Assembly (NCBI GenBank): GCA_037039685.1
Contig: JAWNGF010000001.1
Span: 1,116,001 to 1,180,000 of the forward strand
Origin: Ceratobasidium sp. AG-K
Lineage: Eukaryota > Basidiomycota > Agaricomycetes > Cantharellales > Ceratobasidiaceae
Reading direction: 5' to 3'
Length of the DNA stretch: 64,000 bases
The position numbers and the translations under genes were made by a program. The stretch's first letter is position 1. Every line of letters begins with the position of its first letter. The notes beneath the pieces were generated by a model. It saw only the letters and a program-made list of their open reading frames with translations, had not been told where the DNA came from and did not search any database. Shown piece by piece: positions 1 to 11,561 of the stretch.

Positions 1-3000
1 ACAAAATCATGTGCTCACTCGTTCGAATAAACAATTTAGATCAACGTGTACTAGATCGCCATTAGAGGTATCAAACATCAGGTTTTCACCATGTCGATCG
101 CCCAATCTGGGAACTCATGAGTCATGAAGCAAGGATAAATAAACCCAACCCACCCTAGGATGTGCCCGACCATCGACATGACGGCTGTCGTGCGAGTATA
201 CGCTAGCCGACTGGACAGCCAAGCGGTAGGCTCTGAGAAATACTGAACAAAATACTCGTGTAAATTGATGAGCACGCTATATTTGCATTAGCCAAAGCGT
301 CGCAACGAAAGCAAGGTGTAAACTTGTACCTTGGAAGCGCTTTATTAATCCAATAGTTGTGCGCCTCCTTGTCTGACATTGAGCGTGATTTGAATTGTAT
401 CCATTCCATAACGAGTTTGTTCTGCAATGACATATTAGAGAATGATCGAAAGCCGTACGTAACTTGAAACTAACATGAACCGACATTCCTCGTTGCTCGT
501 AGAGGCCCACGACAACGTTTCGATAACCCATCGTGTTTGGTACCCATTCCAGGAACCCACATTCCTCGTTGAGGATGACGACGGCATAGGTGCGAATGTC
601 TGCTAAGCGTTGAGTGAGGTGTCATAACACTCGAGCGACACATACGGAGTTGCCGGCGACGACTTTCAGCTTTCTTTTTGAGTAGCTTGTTTATCATGGA
701 GTTTAGGTCCATCAGACGAGCATCCTTGCGCAAATCATCCTTTGGCTTGCAAAGGAATGCGTAGACGCGGCCATCCTCAGCCACAGCAGATACTTTTCTC
801 GGCTTTTGGAGCGACTTCATGATTTCAACCTCCTCATTGAACTCTACCCAATTGAATGAACTACAACTTTTGATTTCAACGGTGGGGACTTACTTAAAAA
901 TGTGGGTATATTCAACGGGAAAGGCTGGTGGGTCAGTGCTGCCGAAGCCGGAGGAAGGTTGACTGTAAGGTACTCTTGTAGCGGTAAGATAAGTTTGGAC
1001 GGAGCAAGCCGAGCCAGTCCAGGGAAATGTTTTTGCATCCCCAGGGTGAACTCGTGCTCCGGGACTTCTCTCTCGCTCATGGATAGGAGTTCCTTCACCA
1101 TTGCCCTACTTTGAAGAACGAGCTCCCTAATTTCTGGACCAGATGCCTATCAAACCATCAGAGCACGCCGAACGGACACCGGGAAAGTCATACCTGGGCT
1201 CGGTCCAGTATTTCCCTTCCGCGGGAAGCACGCTCCCCGTTTCGTGATTGACCGAGTGGGGAAACTCCCCAGAGCGCTTGTTGAGGGTAAGCGATTACCA
1301 CTGAAGCAATGATCCTCAAAAGGTATTTGTATGTGGTCGGATTGGGATGAGTAACTCGTGAAATGAGCTGAGGCAGCGCGGTAAACCACTATAAGAATAA
1401 GAATAAGAATAGAGAACCTCGTACTAAGTAAATGCAAGCCTAAGCGGACCTGAAATGGCTTGAGGGTTTTAGTTGCGTCTGATATCACTTGTCCGATCTC
1501 CTTGTATGCTTTATATAAGCCCTCGATTCCGGTGATTCCAGGGGGTCTAGAGTATAAAATTAAGAGCTGTCCCGGGCTCCGTGAAAATAATACGAACAGT
1601 CTAGCATGTTTGTCGCGTTCAACTGCGGTTAGGGAATCAATCTGAGCCATGTCAGCCCATATCGTGATTAACCGTGGCATGGTTTGATATATATGCTTGG
1701 ATCCATGCTTCATAGCGTCGACATAATACCTGCAAGTAAAATGATTCATAGCGGGACCCCTGCTACATATGTTAGACATGAGTTAATAGGATTGGCTAGA
1801 TTATTACCTCGTAGTCTGCGCACGCGTGTCCATTTGCTTATACCGTTCATCGTAATATTGCCCTAGCCGGAAATAGGGTGTCTCCCAGCTGAGTTAAAAC
1901 TCGAATTGAGCTTAGGAATGGCCGATGAACTTTAGAACATACTTCTTAGCAGTGTCCGCTGCCTTTTGGAATGCTTGGATAACGTCATTGTCGTCATACC
2001 GATCGGCTTCGTACATCCACCATGCTCGAAGCAGCAGTGCCTACAGAACGTATTATCAATATCACCCCGCGGCAACCTTCACACCCTACCTTAGCCATGG
2101 ACCTGCGTTCCGAATTCAGGTTTTCATCCTGGTCCGAATTCAGGATAGGTGGGAGATTCTGGGCGGAGTGAGTCAGTTCCTGAAGCGCACGAAGTGGTTC
2201 GCCCAAAGCTCGAGTGAGTTTACACCCTTGGACAAATGAGAATGGCATCCCGTTCTGTTGTGCTTGTAGAATAGAGCTGTATGCGGTCTGAAAATGTGAA
2301 GCCTTGATAGCAATCTTCGACGATGCCAACCACGCCTGTCCGACCTCACGTCGAAGGATATCGACTTTGTCCGAGCTATAAAATAAAGAAATAAAAGAGT
2401 CAATATCCCCCTGCGGAAGCGCGAGATGCCTTACAAAAGCTTAAATGCAGTCCTACGCATGCTCAACACTGGTTCCTGGACTCGGAAGGTAGGCAGGATA
2501 GATTTAAACCGATTATCCAAACTCTGAGTTAGGGCCAAATGCGTAGCTCGTGCAACATTCATATAGTTCTCCGCTTTGAGTGTCATTGTTGCATCCATGT
2601 AGCCCGCAGCCGAATATATGCTCTCTATTTCCCGTGCCATATGAAGGTGGAGAACAGCCTCGTAGGATCTTCGGTATGATGTTGGCCCATTAGATGTAAT
2701 TATGCCTCCTAGAACCTCTCGGGATTTCTTTAAGACGACTTCAAATTGTTTCCCATCGTCTTCCCGAGCACTGAGGAGCAGTCTTCCAAGAGTCATCTCG
2801 GGACTCTGGCGCTGCAAGTCAGATGTCAGGCGTTTGACGGCTTCCAGGTCGCCTAGTTTCCAAGCCCCTTCCACGGAAAAATCAGCCAGCTGAGGCTCCC
2901 AGCTGGGGTGGTTGCTAAGAACCCCGTGTATATGGGTCTTCATTGCATCTATGTGAGGCTGTTAGATTGCAAACAACAACCATACAGAAAGTACTACCAT

Positions 3001-6000
3001 TGTGTCCAAGATTACGAAGGCACCGAAGTAAACCGAGATGAGGTTCCAGACTATCCGGCTCTTGCTGAAGCTTGATCTCCCAGCAGCTCTGAGCGGAGGT
3101 CCAACGGCCTGTCATTTCGTGACCCCGAATTTGCTGATCTAAAGAAGGTGAAATAACCAGTTTGGAGGTTCCTTCCATTCCATCAGGTTCATCTAAATTA
3201 GCGTATATCTCGTGAAGTCGCTCGTAAAGAGGCTGAAGTTCCCGTTCAGTCTTGTTCTGCTCGCGCTTGGCAACGATTTCCTTCTCAAAACTCATGAGCG
3301 ACCTCGCAAAGGCTCGACAGCGGAATGCGGCATTCGATAACAGCTCGTTATCGATCATGGAAAGTAAGGATTCAACCTTCGCACGTTGCAACTCCAAGGC
3401 CATTATCGCAGGATGGGTGCTGACATCCTTGACCTGATACCGGCCTTTCCTGAGCTCAGCTCTTTTGCGTACCGTTTCTTGGTTTTTGTTACGGATCCAT
3501 CTGTTCAGTTGGTCCATAAGGTCGAACACCATCTATACTCGCGTCAGTAACTTTGACATCGCATTCATACCAACAAGCATACCTGTGCGCTGAGCGCTTT
3601 GCGGGGGTTCGAGGTACCATCCGCGCTCTCAATTTGGTCCCTCAAGACAGCGACAATCTCCTGCGTAATGTGACCTAAGTCCCCTTCAGATTGGGATATA
3701 GTGATTATGAGATGCGGCAAAATCTGTTTGGCCACCCGAACATCTTGGTTCCTAATAGGCGGACGGAAGACCTCGAATATCCTTGAAGCCCGTGGATTTT
3801 GTACGCAGCTGATGAGGAAGGCGGTCCATGTCTGGACCCATTCGCGATACGTCGCTGTATGAGAGTACACTGGGAATTGAGGCACCACCGGAGGTTTTGA
3901 TTGAATTGTAAATCTTCCCTCCAGTAACGGCCCGACGGTTTCGATTACGTCTTGGGAAAGCATTTTCCAGCGATTCCGAACCTTTGTAGGAACGGACTGA
4001 GCTCCGCCCTTCACCAAACCAACAGTGAAGCCGCATTGTTTCAGGAGCTCTTGGATTGCGTATGCGAGGTGTCGTTGATACTTGAGGTCCGTGGTAGATC
4101 TGAAGGCGCTGACCAACACGTCTGAAATGAGGTAGATGGTAAACCACACAGCCTCATCTTCATCCTCGAAGTTGTGCATGATCATCAAGTCCTGATTACC
4201 AGATTGAAGATCGAGTCGGTCGGGATCCAATGCACCAACGATGCTGATACATTCATAGGCAAGTCCATGGAGCTCTTCACTTCCATCTCCTTCTCGGCAA
4301 GCTGCAACGAAAAGCACTTTCATGATTCGAGCAAGCCAGGTATTGAAGACGTCCCCGATCATATATCCCTCCACGGTCTCCCGTCGATCCAAGAGGTATT
4401 CCCTGAGCTCATCCAACGATCGAATAGCCACGTTCATGTTCTCGTTTGCAGCCCGAACAAGCAAGTTTTCCAATGGATCTGTTGATTGATTTCGTAGACG
4501 CTTGATCGCTTTGCTGAAACGCTTGAGTTCGGGTATTTTTTCATTTCGGAAGGAGACAGCAGTATCGAGGTGTTGCCTAATGTCACGCCCATTGTCGACC
4601 ACGAGATATTCCAGCATTTTGATTGCGCATTCCCTAGATTTTGGAGAAAGTCCGTCCCAGTTACGAACAATCGCAGCTGATGTGACTCCCAGAAGGGGGC
4701 CCGCATCCAGTAGGGATAGAGTTTGAATAAAGCTATACCAAGTCGACACCGTTGCTTCAGCGAGACTTGGGATGCATATCATGCTTTGTAGTGTGGCCAT
4801 GATCTAGAAAACAGGTTAGAGCACAGAGCAATAGTGGAAGTTAACAGCTCCATACCTGCGGAGACACAAAACTGCACTGCGCTCCTACAAGCTCGATCAC
4901 AACGCCAAGGCTACGTATGACCTGGTTCTTTTGGCTCACGGTCGCCTTTCCTCGTACATCTTGCAACGCATCGTTGATGTGGATTACGATACCGAGCAAG
5001 TGATTCGTGAGGAATGAAGGAAGATCAACTGCGGGTGTTGCACGTTCGCCTCGTTCCAGCGTGAGTTGTTGGGCCACATAGTTGATCGCCCAGCGAGCCT
5101 ATTGAGTTCAGGCCAAGTTGGCAACCTATATGCGGTGTACTCACCCGAGTTCGTCGGTTCTTGTCCTCACTACCCAATTGCATCACCAGTTCACCCATCA
5201 GAGGTGCACCACACGATCCGAGTAACCTCGCCTCAGTCATCCCATCGGCTTTTCGAGTTCGTCGTTGTATGATTTCGTTCAGAACATCGCGACATAGGAA
5301 AGACATTGCTTTTCGCACAGCGTTTTCATCATTCATGAGGAGAATTTCAGAAAGGTACTCTTGAGCGTTGTCCAATAGCAGCGCCCCAGTATTCTGTTCA
5401 ATGTGAGCCGCAACAGTATCGATTGTAGATCTGTTGCACGACTTGATCGCTGCTGAAAGTGCCGGTGCTCTAGTATACGTAAGGAAATCTCTAGGAGTCA
5501 CAGTGAGCAACTGGCAAACGTCGAATAGAATCCCAGGCGAGGTCGTGATCTTCTCGACGATTAACGGCGTGATTTGCTTGAAATACGGGGAAAGCAGCTG
5601 AAACGGTGCCTTGTTCAAGTAATTTCCGAGTTCCAGTATCTGCCAGAGAGGGTCAGTGCGCACCTTGTGAGAGAGAATAAAAGACTAACCTGAGCGTAAG
5701 CCAGGCCTTTGATAACGAGATTCTGCTGTTGCAAGAGTGTTATATGTATCAGAATAACTCGTCCCAGAACGTATTCTGACGCGATCCTAAACAACCCGGC
5801 GGAACTCAAAATCTAGGTTCTGAAACGAAAAATGCATGTTTACCAACCTCCCAATTTCGCACAAGCTAGACAAAGCGGTCTCCTTGACCGAGTTCTTGCT
5901 TTCGGAAACCAATTTGCCCATAATTTCCAAAGGGCGCGCCGTGAACAGCTCCGGGTCGTCCGACATATTTTGTCTAACTTCCACAAACCTAGTCATCGCT

Positions 6001-8224
6001 CGCCTGCAAGCGAAAACTTAGTGACGTCTTGGATGAGCATCATATTGGACCACGTACCCCGCAGCCAACCTCACTGCCCGCTCAGGTCGTTCGAGCCCAG
6101 TATTAAGCAGTCCCAGTATTTTCTCTACCAGAAGTGCTCCCAGAGCGTTCTCGGCGCGATCAAGGTCAACGTGTTTCAGCGCACAGGCAAGCAAGCTGTA
6201 CGCAGCGACCCCCTGGGTTTCGTGGAAACGCTCGCAAAGCTCCATAGATATTGAAACTGTCTTTATAACCCCGCCCCGCACAGAGGGACAACGCTGGCCC
6301 ATAGAATCAGGATGCGCCAACGCACATGGAATGGTTGCCCAAGCGGTATCTGAGGGTAGGCTGTCACATCTCACGTGTTAGCACGATTCGTTTGAGCCAT
6401 CCTCGACGCACCTATCACTGTTTAGCCGGGCCAGCAAGGCATCCATCACTCTCCCTTGGAAAAGGCCATCAGATTCATTCGCAGGCCCGGTTCCGCCCGG
6501 CAACCAATCTTGACTTTGGTTGAAAACAGTCGAGGTAATGTGCTCAAATGACGCCTGCTTCCGAGTCGGTTGAGGTTGGGCCACCTGCGATGCATCCTGC
6601 ATAACCACATCTCCATTGGGATCCGTTTGGCTGTCAGTCTGATCATCCCGCTTGCGCTTCCCAGTCGTAGCTTTTGGTTGTGCCTCGGATAGCTGCAGTC
6701 GGGTGTCGACAGCGCGACGAAGTTCAACTAGAACGTGGGCAGAGTCGTCTACATCGACGGGAACGTTCTGGAAGATTTGAAGGGCCTCTCGGGGGAGAAG
6801 TTTGACTTGGGCAGTCAACAATTGGCAGAGTGCCGCCTATTTATCCAAGAAATGAACGAGTTTCAAAGACCCAAAGAAGGACACTTACGCGCAAGTTACT
6901 CATCGTGTCGCCGCTCGCACAAAACATGACCACGGCCTCAATATCCTGCCAGCTCGAACCTACAGTTTCAAGTCGAATGTGTCCAATAAGCTTGGCGAAC
7001 TCATCATCCACGTCCTTCCATGATGCATCGTCCGATGTGGACGCAGAATGAATGCGTCGAATCATGGCCCGCCAAACGTGCGTGGTGATCCCGATAGACT
7101 CGGAAGGCCTGCTATCTAGCCAGAGAAGCGCCAAGCCCATCAGCTGACTGGATAATTTTGGTTCATGATAAAGCTCTAATTGCGCAAACGCGTCGCATAT
7201 CGCGAGGGCTGTCGACTGACGGTAGGACTTTAGGAATACGTCCGAGGACAATGGTGATGAGAGAGTGGAAACAAGCATCGCGATCGCGCTATTTGCGGCG
7301 GTCAAAAGGCCTTGGGTGGTTGTGACTGGGAAACTAATAAGCGCAGCGGGCTCGGGGGTATTATTCGTCGCGTATATTCTTGGGTTTGTAAACAGCGAGA
7401 GCTCGAGCGGAAACACAGCGGATGGAAGACGCTCGAATACGTCTACAATCATTCGTCAATTTCAAGAAATGTTCTACCTGTAATAAATACATACCAGATA
7501 TGAACTTAATTAATTCATCCAGGCAAGGTCTTAAACCTTCCCAAGCAGGCCTGGCTGGATCATCTCCTAGCATCATCCCGGACCCAAGAAACCGCATCAT
7601 GGCAGCAGCCACATCGACACCCCGCTGGGTAATCATGGCGAAACCTTCAGGGTCAGCATTTTGCGAGCCCTCGTCCAGCTTCCAAGCGTTTGCCAACCCC
7701 AAGACAGAGAATAACATAGCCAGCCACGCGCGCTCTGTTCGTTCCGCACCGGCAGGCGGTCGAGTCTTCTTTTCGTCATATAGAATGGCAACCGTGGCGA
7801 GCGCACGAGCCTGAATATCGAGCGAGAGCACACACAAGTCGCGCCACTCTAGTTCCCAGACGTCCTTTCCCGGACGAGGAAACAGCTTGAGAACCGTGTC
7901 GGAGAGTGTTACGAGCAACGATGCGATATGTTGATTATCGGGGTGGTTGGAAGGTAGCCATAATCGAGTGTCGTTGATTGCAAGGTTTTGTGAAACGGCC
8001 TGAAGCAATTCTATCACTTGTTTAGTGGAACGGTTGTCGAGCAGCGACAATGGTTGTGTCACTGCTGGAAGGCCGTCATGGTCCATAGCTAGCAAGTCCG
8101 GAGGTTCAAGCTCTCGGTCGATGCTCAAGATTAATGTGGCAATCCCCGCTGGTGGTGGTTGCTCGATCGAGAGACGCGAACGTTACGTTACCGATCCCTC
8201 TGTTGCCTCGTTTGGGCGAAACAT
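1..8224 (-). CDS. ATR/Mec1/Rad3-type phosphatidylinositol 3-kinase-related checkpoint kinase (3' end outside window)
   Basis: Serine/threonine kinase that signals replication stress and DNA damage in the nucleus. Read right to left: an N-terminal helical region (about 8.1-5.1 kb) with a basic KRKRDD cluster near 6.65 kb that could be a nuclear localisation signal; a UME domain at 5.08-4.84 kb (LLGIVIHINDALQDVRGK, then VSQKNQVIRSLG); a long HEAT-like exon 4.80-3.57 kb; FAT-domain exons 3.53-1.15 kb; then the kinase domain, with SLQKPRKV, FLCKPKDDLRKDARLM, NEECGFLEWVPN after splicing, SDKEAHNYW, and the catalytic loop GLGDRHGENLMFD obtained by joining exons across the intron near 110-160. The window ends just after VHVDLNCLFER, so the last part of the kinase domain and the FATC are missing. 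About 16 exons. The 5' end is provisional: the first large exon opens near 8128 without an ATG; an ATG at 8224 lies upstream in a short open stretch, but I could not resolve the first splice. Identity is firm; exon edges are approximate. Confidence 0.93.
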
Positions 8225-8778
8225 GAAGCTACAAATATATGCCTAAATGACGCAAGATAACCGCAGCTACGGAATCGTAAACCCATTCGGTACATGTACG
8301 GCATGTATATCCATCCCCGCATACTAGGCTAGGAACAAGATTGGAACAAGGCGGCGAGCCAAGCAAAGGAGAATACGAGATTCCGATTTCCCTTGTATTC
8401 ACCACCCCGCATCTTTTACAGGCACCACCAGCTCGAGAAAGGGCGTCTCGTCATCTTTATTCTGCTGTCGGGAAGTCGGGAGTCATGGACACAGGTGCGC
8501 TCACGCGGTTATGCTTCTGAGCTACAAACCAAAACTCGGAGCGACTGTATCGCCGCTATGCCAAGCAAGCGTTGATCGGGATAAGCATGACAATAAGAAA
8601 GGAGTCAGGTGCAAGATTCTTAACCCAGAAATTTCAATCTCGCGGCCGAAATAGGCAACGCAGACGAGAAGCAAACGCCAAATCACACCACAACCACCAA
8701 CCAAGCAACGCAGCTCGAGGAGGCAAATACGCACAATGCATTTCACCCAATCACTGTCCATGCACATGCACGCCACGC
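8225..8778. other. Intergenic between ATR kinase and V-ATPase subunit f genes
   Basis: Both neighbours are on the minus strand, so this holds the 3' untranslated region of the subunit f gene and the promoter of the ATR gene. The short open frames here have no recognisable protein features. A CA-rich stretch lies near 8.66-8.72 kb. No RNA gene or repeat seen. Confidence 0.5.
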
Positions 8779-9276
8779 TCAAATAGCAATATCTCCTCCT
8801 CTCGACTTGCGCTGATGCAACCCAATCTGCCCCACAAAACAATCAGCCACCTATGCCTCGCGCAGCAATGGTAACAACGCACCTGGCACCCGCAAAACAC
8901 AATCATACCGGCGTAAATCACCGCCGCGGCATAGCATGTCGATCCTACTGCTTTTCCGTTCTCAGGATCGTTGGTGGAACCCATGAGAGCTGGCCACTGC
9001 AAATGCCAGGAGCATGTCAACCATCAGCCAGGTAGGTGAGGAGAGGATACATACGTTGTTCGAGAATCCGTATCCCATCTGTATTATTCATCTCGTTAAG
9101 CCCATACAACCCCAGTCCTCCAAGTATTTAAGCACGTACCACTACAAACAACGTTAGAGCCAAATCAACACCAAGACTCGGGGCGACTCACCAGTCAGAA
9201 TAATCACGCCAAACACGGAAATAACCGTGCACATCGAGGCGTTCATCATCGAGAACATAGGCGAAGTGACAGCCAT
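8779..9276 (-). CDS. V-type proton ATPase subunit f (membrane sector, yeast YPR170W-B / RNase kappa-like family)
   Basis: Small subunit of the proton-pumping V-ATPase membrane (Vo) sector in vacuolar membranes. The spliced protein is about 84 residues with two membrane helices: the first around CTVISVFGVIILT, the second around YAAAVIYAGMIVFCG, separated by the family signature GSTNDPENGKAV, and ending in a short basic tail (LHQRKSRGGD) before a TGA at 8779-8781. Exon 1 is 9192-9276 (ATG at 9274-9276). Continuity of the conserved frame needs a two-base exon (TG, 9140-9141) between a 50-nt intron with a ctaac branch site and a second GT-AG intron ending before ATGGGATACGG. The following exons are near 9.05 kb, 9.0-8.9 kb and 8.83-8.78 kb. 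Length and motif spacing match the fungal subunit f family as I know it. The microexon is the odd point; the rest is firm. Confidence 0.85.
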
Positions 9277-9801
9277 GGTGAAAGTATTAGAATAATTAAG
9301 TGACCACCGCAGCGATGTGGTGGGACAAGACAACCGAACTAGTTAAACAAGCGCTGAGATTATCTCATCCTAACTATGACGGAACGAGACTCTTGGGATG
9401 TGCTCCGTCGTCCTCCACGGGCTCGACTTTGATCATCCCTGTGATTCCCGGTCGCCGAATCGATGTAAAGGTTCCAGAGCTTCAGAAGCTGTTCAAAGTT
9501 CAAACTAAACAATTCAGTCGGTTGTTCCGATGATTCAACAGTGCCTACTGGACCTTCCCACCCGAAACACGGCTCTAAATACCCAATCGGACATCCACCC
9601 CGTCCAGCAAACGACTAAATCGCCCGCTCGGCCTTCCGGTCGCCTAGATATCCCGAGGCACAACCATTCTCCGAATCCACATGGTCCACACGCGAGATAG
9701 AGTCCAATCATATTTTAATTTGATTTCCCTCGAGGTCCAAAAAAATACAGCGTGAAAAAAATACCATGAGCTCATACGAGTGGTGAGATAAGATAGATGC
9801 G
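9277..9801. other. Intergenic upstream of V-ATPase subunit f
   Basis: Contains the minus-strand promoter of the subunit f gene and the 3' flank of RBR gene A. An A/T-rich patch with two A runs is at about 9.71-9.77 kb. A short plus-strand open frame (9300-9533) has no recognisable features. No repeats or RNA genes seen. Confidence 0.45.
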
Positions 9802-11057
9802 CTAAGCGCGATGAATACACCCCTGGGCGTGCCGACTATTTCCATAGTTCCTGATGGAACTGTAGTCGGCGAGACAAGCCCAACAACTGTTGAAACAAAA
9901 AATGTCAGTTCAGGAACCGTAACCGAGAGTAACGTTAGTCTGGGGTAGCGATTGATTGCCTAGAAGCGGGCTGAATACCAAAAGAAACGAGGTGGCGCGC
10001 GGATAAGGAGCGGAAGCTCGATGGGTGCACGCATCGAACAAAGAAGACAGCGGGAGGAGCGCGAATGAGTAAAACCACGAGAATTTGACGTACAATTCGT
10101 GGCCACATCCGCCTGGGCGGACGCAAACCATATGATCGCACCCGTCGATTTTTTCAACCTATGGTAACCGAGGCAAATCAATTACAAATGGAATGGTCTA
10201 CAACGTGGGACGCACCATCCTCGTGCATCCCGGACACACTTTAGTGTGTCTCTTCAAGTAATCGGCCGTGTCGCCTTGAACTGGTCGCCGATGGGCGTCA
10301 TATTCTGAACAAGTAAACCCTTCGTGCCAAATGACGTCGTGCTCGAAGCATGATTTAGTTTGACAACGGCGACAAGTGATGATGGGCGCTGCATCTGAGT
10401 AAATGAACATGTTCAATACGAAAGCGCTCGGACCCGATATGAATTAAAGGGCAGAGTTTGGCTGAACAGCGCCGAGGGCGTGAGAGGCGAACAATCGAAC
10501 GGAACGCACCGCCGTCAGGATGGAATTGACCCGACCCACAAACGGGATTTTTGCACCAGACAAAAGTCCTGTCTGAACCCAACGCCTGTCGCAATAGCAA
10601 CCCGTCGTACCTTTTCCCAGGAGTCAGAATGAATATTATTAGACTCATGATGTAATCTAGCTTTGAGTGGCTAGCGTTACCTCTCAATGAGCATTCGGTC
10701 ACCAGCAGCCGCTTTGCATACATCATCATACACCAATTCGATACCACACCTTGCAGAAGGGCAGCGTATGTTGACTTGACCGGAAGAAATCACGGCAGAA
10801 CGGACATGGCCGCGAAGACAATCAGAACAAACGTTGGGTGGGTGGGTGCACCGAGGGCTGGGCGAGGCAGGCGCAAAGTCGACGTCGTTTTCAAGACAGA
10901 CGGTGCATGTAGGTACGACGCGCGGACGGTGATTTATGGCCCTTCGGTCTGTGAGGTTTCGGCTAGCAAGTGGAGTCGACGTGAACTGAAAGTCGGCATA
11001 TCCCGATCGAGATTGGGGTACCTTGCGAAGCATCCAACTTGCATTGAGGTTGGTCAT
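9802..11057 (-). CDS. RBR-type E3 ubiquitin ligase, array copy A (no membrane tail)
   Basis: RING-between-RING ligase: RING1 binds the E2, and RING2 accepts ubiquitin on a catalytic Cys before transfer to substrate. RING1 begins at CTVCLENDVDF and continues through CTHPPNVCSDC; the IBR has WCKNPVCGSGQFH, CRRCQTKSCFEHDVIWHEGFTC; RING2 has CPGC, then GCDHMVC with the catalytic Cys in the GCDHM context, and GCGHEFCWAC after splicing. The last intron (GTACGT...CAACAG) splits the Phe codon TT|T; the final exon encodes CWACLADYSSIRN and a short tail with the last His/Cys pair (HAQGC), stopping at 9802-9804. Unlike copies B-F it has no proline-rich or hydrophobic tail. The start is provisional: 11057 is the first in-frame ATG of the RING1 exon, while the frame stays open to about 11138, so an upstream exon is possible. 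Divergent from the PriA-like gene. Confidence 0.8.
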
Positions 11058-11561
11058 CGAAGCTATATGCACACAGCCAGTCCAAGCGGTGGGCCGACGC
11101 GGGCGGTGGGCGACGGGTATCGTCACGGCGTCTGACACGCTTTATTGACCAAGATACCGAAGAAGCGCCGATGACAAAGCGTACACCTCGATCAGGCATA
11201 TATCCAAGACTGTTCTAGGGATATCAACGAGACAGCTTTGTCTACATCGGTGTATACATCTATGTCCTATGCTATATTTATCGCGGGCATGCCGCCGTCA
11301 TCGAACGGCCGGAAGACAAAGCGGATGGGTTTTTGATGCACCGCGGATGAAAGGAAAGCGAGGTGTTTCTGTTCCTGATCGACTACTTGGCGGAAGCGGA
11401 TTGACTGGATCGAGACCGAGCCAAACAATACACAAACAACCCACCAGACTCTAAAAAGACTGACAGTGGGCAACTTTTTCCCTCACGACTTCCGCCTCGG
11501 TCTCTTTCTCGGTCACCGCTTGCTGCCAAGCCCCCTTCATTCTTTCCGAAATACTGCAGTC
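11058..11561. promoter_or_regulatory. Divergent promoter region between RBR copy A and the PriA-like gene
   Basis: The flanking genes point away from each other. About 11466-11561 is a pyrimidine-rich leader (repeated tc/ct/ccc runs) directly before the PriA-like ATG, a layout common in strongly expressed fungal secretory genes. A TATA-like tatattta occurs near 11273. Promoter function is inferred from position and composition only. Confidence 0.4.

Noticed and set aside
560..660. Apparent frame break in the ATR kinase domain after RRRQL
   Set aside because: Removing an intron (gtatgtgtcg...gcttag) gives PDIRTYAVVILNEECGFLEW in frame; no mutation needed.
8572..9035. Plus-strand open frames opposite the V-ATPase subunit f gene
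   Set aside because: No family features, and they overlap conserved exons of subunit f on the other strand.
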